8,610 nt of DNA. Source: Deltaproteobacteria bacterium (lineage in GTDB: Bacteria; Desulfobacterota; BSN033; UBA1163). Both the position numbers and the translations under genes were made by a program. Positions 6,182 to 8,610 of this stretch are shown piece by piece. Each line of letters opens with the position of its first letter. Positions within the stretch are counted from its first letter, which is position 1. Where the stretch lies: the NCBI GenBank assembly GCA_016875255.1, contig VGRU01000157.1, positions 1 through 8,610 of the forward strand. Direction: 5' to 3'. The notes under the pieces were generated by a model that was not told where the DNA came from, ran no database searches, and saw nothing but the letters and a program-made list of their open reading frames with translations.

Positions 6182-6312
6182 GAGACTGTGTCGTAATTAC
6201 TAATTTGTCACCCTGAACTTGTTTCAGGGTCTCGTAAGTTGTTGGAATGATTAGATGCCGAAACAAGTTCGGCATGACATTTTTTCAGTTTCCCCTATTA
6301 CGACACAGTCTC
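6182..6312. mobile_element. 131-bp MITE-like element with perfect 16-bp terminal inverted repeats
   Basis: GAGACTGTGTCGTAAT (6182-6197) and its exact reverse complement ATTACGACACAGTCTC (6297-6312) bound 131 bp. Directly outside are TTC (6179-6181) and TTC (6313-6315), a possible 3-bp target duplication. Removing the element and one TTC joins CCCTCCCC to GGGGGAGGG across TTCA, restoring a CCCTCCCC palindrome of the kind seen intact at 6106-6126. There is no coding capacity, so mobilisation would need a transposase in trans. The interior is a pair of hairpins (6206-6279). Confidence 0.7.
6206..6279. repeat. Paired hairpins with compensatory base changes
   Basis: Two 8-bp stems with 5-base loops lie head to head: ACCCTGAA/TTCAGGGT (6210-6230, loop CTTGT) and ATGCCGAA/TTCGGCAT (6255-6275, loop ACAAG). 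The loops are complementary to each other and TGTCA (6206-6210) is mirrored by TGACA (6275-6279), so the two hairpins are also inverted copies of one another. The stems differ at three base pairs and all three remain paired. Confidence 0.85.
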
Positions 6313-6432
6313 TTCAGGGGGAGGGTTAGGGTGGGGGTGGGGTATCCTAAACCCCAATCACACTAATTGTACGATCCCTACTTGTGTCCAGCCCCCCAAC
6401 TTATGGGACATGTTAAGTTTTCCAAAGGGGGG

Positions 6433-6463
6433 CTACGTTTGCCATTTATAATGGAAATCGTAG
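6433..6463. repeat. 31-bp hairpin adjoining the 413-bp structure
   Basis: CTACG (6433-6437) pairs with CGTAG (6459-6463), TT with AA, and CCATT (6442-6446) with AATGG (6450-6454), with two mismatches and a TAT loop. It begins directly at the outer edge of the right arm. Confidence 0.65.
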
Positions 6464-6574
6464 GGCCAATATCCATATCTTCATGATGTTTTAACCCACT
6501 CGCTTTCACGAAGACCCAAAATAAAAAAGGGTTATCGGTGACGATGCTTGTATCGAAGCAAGAGGCTCGGTAAA

Positions 6575-6646
6575 CGAAGCTCGACGAGTATCGAGTTTCT
6601 ATGATCGAGCATCCCTGCCTACCGGCGGGCAGGGATACGAGCTTCG
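6575..6646. repeat. Cruciform-type repeat with GC-rich inner palindrome
   Basis: The outer arms CGAAGCTCG (6575-6583) and CGAGCTTCG (6638-6646) are perfect 9-bp inverted repeats. Inside, 6611-6636 is a 26-bp palindrome with half-site ATCCCTGCC and one real mismatch. The core is similar to the CTGCC/GGCAG palindrome at 5991-6020, so both may belong to one dispersed family. Confidence 0.7.
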
Positions 6647-6912
6647 ACAACGACAAACGTTGGTTCCTTCAAGAATTATTTGGCGTAAGATGCAACCCCT
6701 GATGAAACAGGCATCTTAACCTTTACCTTTTGACTCTTGACGTTTATTTTCTAACTAAGCTTTAACCTTGCGAACCTTTTACGGGCCCTGACCGGGGTCT
6801 TCTTTTGGCCAACCCATCCTCAATCCTGACTGAGATTTCTCATAAACTCGATTCCCATCCAGGCCGTGAAGCTTCCCAATCCGATATCCGGACCTTTTCG
6901 GAAGGAAGGGTA

Positions 6913-6969
6913 GGAAAACATTTTCACATTTTAATGGTAATCCATCAGTACTTTTGGGAAAACATTTTC
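6913..6969. promoter_or_regulatory. Two copies of GGAAAACATTTTC: candidate enhancer sites
   Basis: GGAAAACATTTTC occurs exactly at 6913-6925 and 6957-6969, 44 bp apart, near four helical turns. Each is an imperfect dyad, GGAAAA-CA-TTTTC(C). Their centres are about 155 and 111 bp upstream of the start predicted for the sigma-54 promoter at 7048-7063, the usual range for sites of a sigma-54 activator. The protein that binds is unknown. Confidence 0.5.
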
Positions 6970-7047
6970 CATTTTTGAGAATCTCAATCTTATATGAATA
7001 AATGAATAACATAATGATTATAAATGGTTGAAATTCCATGGCGAAAG

Positions 7048-7063
7048 TGGTATTAAAATTGCT
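7048..7063 (+). promoter_or_regulatory. Sigma-54 (RpoN) promoter
   Basis: TGGTATTAAAATTGCT carries the invariant GG (7049-7050) and GC (7061-7062) at the required 10-base separation, within TGGYA and TTGCT contexts that match the consensus. Transcription is predicted to start near 7074, leaving a 19-base leader before the ATG at 7093. Confidence 0.7.
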
Positions 7064-7092
7064 TTATGAAATGTTGAAGAATCTATAGAAAT

Positions 7093-7950
7093 ATGAAAAA
7101 TCAATCCATTTTTAACACCCAGAACGATTTATTAAATTCGATTTTCCCTCAATCCGATAAGGATGATCCTGGCTCACTCGAATTTAAAAACCTGATAATG
7201 TCAAATGAACCGCATGGTTCATTCAAATCCTCTCTTCTCATCGAATTGATTCAACGCATTGACCATTCACTGGAATCCATCAAATATTTTACCCGAGTAT
7301 CCCGAGGAAAATTTAGCGATAAGACCTTCGATGATCATTTCCATCATATTCTCAATGATGAGATCGGGAAAGTCGATCTGCTCCTGAGCTCTGTTCTGAA
7401 TTACCTCAAGGTCAATTCCACGGAAACAAAAATAAATACGGTACACACTCTCATCGAAAATGTGCTAAAGAAGAACCAAACCCAAATAGAGGAAAAGAAG
7501 ATTCGAGTGTTTAAAAAATTTAAAGAAGACCTTCCCGAAACCATCACTCCAGATGAGCATTTGAAATATATTTTGGACTCTACCCTTAAGTATGCGATAA
7601 GATGGATGCCTCTCAATGGAGGGATTGGCTTTATGACCAGATTGTTTATCAATCAGAAGCAGCCCGGAGAGGTCAGCGCCCCATCCATCGGGGAAGGAAA
7701 ATATATTGAAATATCGATCCACTTTGATGGTTATAGAAAAACGATAGAGCCGTTTGAGACAATCTTGAAAGACCCCTCTCCAAAAAAGAAAGAAACCCTC
7801 GATTTTGAGGTAAGACTCATTGACGAAATGGTCAAAAAAAATCAAGGGGTGATGGAATTTGGAATAGATGGCCAAAAGGGAAGGACATTAATCACTTTAA
7901 GATTTCCAGTAGAGAGAAGGAAGGTCGTTTATTATCCATCGATCAATTAA
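7093..7950 (+). CDS. Degenerate histidine-kinase-like protein (pseudokinase)
   Basis: This 285-residue protein follows the order of a soluble histidine kinase core. Residues 49-106 read like a DHp two-helix hairpin (LIQRIDHSLESIKYF...LLLSSVLNYLKV), and 112-180 like its link into an HATPase domain (INTVHTLIENVLKKNQTQIE, IRVFKKF, DLPETITPDEHLKYIL, WMPLNGG). Residues 205-272 match the rest of the ATPase fold (IEISIHFDG, IEPFETIL, RTLITLRFP). By my alignment the phospho-accepting His of HEIRNPL is Gln54, the N-box Asn is Tyr167, and the GxGLxL glycines are replaced around 234-241. It should neither bind ATP normally nor autophosphorylate. The N-terminal 45 residues have no recognisable sensor and there is no membrane segment. 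A scaffold or decoy role in a phosphorelay is an inference. It is preceded by a sigma-54 promoter and a weak ribosome binding site, and followed after 12 bp by a small gene. Confidence 0.75.
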   Translation: MKNQSIFNTQNDLLNSIFPQSDKDDPGSLEFKNLIMSNEPHGSFKSSLLIELIQRIDHSLESIKYFTRVSRGKFSDKTFDDHFHHILNDEIGKVDLLLSSVLNYLKVNSTETKINTVHTLIENVLKKNQTQIEEKKIRVFKKFKEDLPETITPDEHLKYILDSTLKYAIRWMPLNGGIGFMTRLFINQKQPGEVSAPSIGEGKYIEISIHFDGYRKTIEPFETILKDPSPKKKETLDFEVRLIDEMVKKNQGVMEFGIDGQKGRTLITLRFPVERRKVVYYPSIN

Positions 7951-7962
7951 GGGATAAGAGAT

Positions 7963-8187
7963 ATGGAACATATATTGGCTTATGAATTCTACCATCACAA
8001 CCAAGAGGACCAACGTCATTTAATTGGGATTCTCCCCGAAAGCAGAAAAGACCCTCAACGAATCACTCCTGAATCGATCATGAATTGGGTGAAAAAGCTT
8101 TTAGGGAATGATTGGAATATGGAAAGAATTGGTTTTATTGAAGTGACCATTGACAAGATGACAGGTGAAATAGTTGAATCCAAATAG
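7963..8187 (+). CDS. Small conserved-looking protein of unknown function, 74 residues
   Basis: It starts 12 bp after the pseudokinase stop, behind a purine-rich AAGGGATAAGAG (7949-7960), so it is almost certainly co-transcribed. The protein is soluble, without signal peptide or membrane segment. It has HLIGILPESRKDPQRITPES (residues 19-38), a helical NWVKKLLGNDW (41-51) and a terminal strand IGFIEVTIDKMTGEI (56-70), suggesting a small alpha/beta fold. I do not recognise a named family. The reading frame is believable because of its length, spacing and balanced composition. Being the only partner of the pseudokinase in this unit, it is a candidate interaction partner, but nothing in the sequence proves this. 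No terminator is seen after it. Confidence 0.65.
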   Translation: MEHILAYEFYHHNQEDQRHLIGILPESRKDPQRITPESIMNWVKKLLGNDWNMERIGFIEVTIDKMTGEIVESK

Positions 8188-8320
8188 AAGGTTAACGATT
8201 TAGAAGAGCAGCCTCCCCCTCCGGGAAATATTTCGGCTCTCACCCCTTCAGACTTCCATCCAAAAATTCGTTCTAAATAATTCTTCGGCAAGGGTTAGGG
8301 TGAAGACGCCCGTTTCGCAA

Positions 8321-8343
8321 GGCCCGCCGTGCCGGCCCGCCGT
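8321..8343. repeat. GC-rich direct repeat
   Basis: GGCCCGCCGT occurs at 8321-8330 and again at 8334-8343, joined by GCC. The GC content is far above the surrounding sequence. It lies in the 8188-8452 spacer, where I find no gene, and looks like another dispersed GC-rich intergenic repeat. Confidence 0.7.
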
Positions 8344-8412
8344 CGCGACAGGAAAACGTTGACGTAGCCTCCATAAAGGATTGCCTTGAAGTAAAATTTG
8401 TTTTAAATAGTC

Positions 8413-8441
8413 TTGACGAAATTGCGTGAAAATCATATTGT
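8413..8441 (+). promoter_or_regulatory. Sigma-70 promoter of the tRNA gene
   Basis: TTGACG (8413-8418, 5 of 6) and TATTGT (8436-8441, 4 of 6) are 17 bases apart. The predicted start is about 8448, 5 bases ahead of the mature tRNA end, as is typical for tRNA genes. Confidence 0.55.
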
Positions 8442-8452
8442 TGGATTGAGAT

Positions 8453-8526
8453 GCCCCTGTAGCTCAGGTGGATAGAGCAACGGATTCCTAATCCGTGTGC
8501 CGCCCGTTCGAGTCGGGCCAGGGGCG
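8453..8526 (+). tRNA. tRNA-Arg (anticodon CCU)
   Basis: A complete cloverleaf can be drawn. The acceptor GCCCCTG (8453-8459) pairs with CAGGGGC (8519-8525), with discriminator G8526. The D stem is GCTC/GAGC (8462-8465, 8475-8478). The anticodon stem is ACGGA/TCCGT (8480-8484, 8492-8496) with loop TTCCTAA, and the T stem is GCCCG/CGGGC (8502-8506, 8514-8518) with loop TTCGAGT. The anticodon CCT (8487-8489) reads AGG codons for arginine. The variable loop is five bases. No CCA is encoded; the next bases are CTTTTTT, so the tail must be added by nucleotidyltransferase. Confidence 0.97.
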
Positions 8527-8533
8527 CTTTTTT
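8502..8533 (+). terminator. Possible terminator formed by the tRNA 3' half and T-tract
   Basis: Six T residues (8528-8533) follow the tRNA after a single C. The GC-rich T arm just upstream could act as the hairpin of an intrinsic terminator, although there is no separate stem after the gene. Confidence 0.35.
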
Positions 8534-8590
8534 GGATTCAAGGTTTTATCGAATTCTCTTACAGTCTTTATTGAAAGCTCTGAAATTATT

Positions 8591-8606
8591 TGGCATATTA
8601 ATTGCT
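8591..8606 (+). promoter_or_regulatory. Second sigma-54 promoter, reading out of the window
   Basis: TGGCATATTAATTGCT has GG (8592-8593) and GC (8604-8605) exactly 10 bases apart in TGGCA and TTGCT contexts, a very good consensus match. The start of transcription would be near 8617, beyond the window. No enhancer-like repeat is seen in the 80 bp available downstream of the tRNA. Confidence 0.7.
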
Positions 8607-8610
8607 TAAT

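Larger units (their letters stand above)
6020..6432. mobile_element. 413-bp structure with 52-bp imperfect inverted arms
   Basis: The arm 6020-6071 and the reverse complement of 6381-6432 align without gaps over 52 bases. The inner 12 bases (GCTGGACACAAG at 6060-6071, CTTGTGTCCAGC at 6381-6392) are identical, and 27 of the remaining 40 match, including TTATGGG and AAGGGGGG. This looks like an old non-autonomous element, or the two ends of an insertion sequence whose transposase is gone. Its interior holds CCTCCCCC/GGGGGAGG hairpins and a younger 131-bp insertion. I cannot assign a family. Confidence 0.55.
5825..7092. other. 1.27-kb gene-free, palindrome-rich intergenic region
   Basis: I see no credible gene here. 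The few open frames consist of translated palindromes or AT-rich sequence without ribosome binding sites. Part 5825-5960 has only a short hairpin ACCAT-aaaa-ATGGT (5852-5865) without a T-tract. Part 5960-6660 is a nest of palindromes listed separately. Part 6661-6910 has an 8-bp inverted repeat TAAGATGC/GCATCTTA (6686-6693, 6711-6718) and nothing else clear. Part 6911-7092 is regulatory DNA for the downstream pair. Confidence 0.7.

Noticed and set aside
5958..6275. Overlapping open frames on both strands in the palindrome region
   Set aside because: They are products of repeat sequence; the encoded PAGRQA-type peptides arise from the CTGCC/GGCAG palindrome.
6378..6656. Minus-strand open frame of 92 codons
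   Set aside because: It is a translation of the right inverted arm, the 6433-6463 hairpin and the GC-rich palindrome, with no ribosome binding site.
5960..6660. CRISPR array
   Set aside because: The repeats are palindromes of different sequence and irregular spacing, without uniform direct repeats and spacers or cas genes.
6681..6693. TGGCGTAAGATGC as a third sigma-54 promoter
   Set aside because: GG and GC are 8 bases apart and not 10, and no gene follows at a suitable distance.
6771..6805. CCC-TGAC-CGGGG with following TCTTCTTTT as a terminator
   Set aside because: The stem is too short and the T-run is interrupted; no gene lies upstream that it would end.
6779..7039. Minus-strand open frame of 86 codons in the region upstream of the pseudokinase
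   Set aside because: It runs across the GGAAAACATTTTC repeats, has no ribosome binding site and resembles no protein I know.
8453..8610. tRNA-Arg as an integration site
   Set aside because: No second copy of the tRNA 3' end and no integrase gene are in the window, so there is nothing to support an attachment site.

Overview
The window looks like chromosomal DNA from a Gram-negative, probably deltaproteobacterial (Desulfobacterota-like) organism. The basis is indirect: a lipoprotein signal peptide on a long TPR protein, two sigma-54 promoter motifs of the TGG-N10-GC type, Lys/Glu-rich proteins of moderate GC, and intergenic DNA packed with palindromic repeats of kinds I associate with such genomes. 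No phylogenetic marker is present apart from one tRNA, so the assignment is an inference.

Layout. Positions 1-188 hold a tandem, low-complexity repeat that runs into the 3' end of a minus-strand AAA_14/DUF4143 ATPase gene (189-1349). That gene has a possible leaderless promoter, and a second patch of the same GTTA-rich repeat lies behind it (1398-1439). Next is a plus-strand toxin-antitoxin operon: a strong sigma-70 promoter (1459-1486), a perfect 17-bp palindrome centred on the predicted transcription start, a leader hairpin, an AbrB/MazE-fold antitoxin (1559-1840) and a RelE/ParE-fold toxin (1837-2094) joined by an ATGA overlap. A 2095-2498 spacer contains a MITE-like element. It is followed by a papain-like (C1) cysteine peptidase without a signal peptide (2499-3374) and a 761-residue lipoprotein made almost wholly of 21 TPR units (3539-5824).

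Positions 5825-7092 carry no credible gene. About 5960-6660 is a nest of palindromes: a 46-bp near-perfect palindrome, a 413-bp structure with 52-bp inverted arms, and inside it a 131-bp element with perfect 16-bp terminal inverted repeats that has split another palindrome and is flanked by a 3-bp direct repeat. From about 6900 the spacer becomes a regulatory region: two 13-bp repeats of GGAAAACATTTTC lie 111 and 155 bp upstream of the start predicted for a sigma-54 promoter (7048-7063).

That promoter drives a two-gene unit: a 285-residue protein that resembles a histidine kinase DHp plus ATPase core but lacks the phospho-accepting His and the N- and G-box residues (7093-7950), and a 74-residue protein of unknown function (7963-8187). 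A GC-rich repeat, a tRNA-Arg(CCU) gene with its own promoter, and a second sigma-54 promoter reading out of the right edge close the window.

The most interesting unit is the sigma-54-driven pseudo-histidine-kinase pair with its candidate enhancer sites. The second most interesting is the layered insertion structure at 5983-6432.
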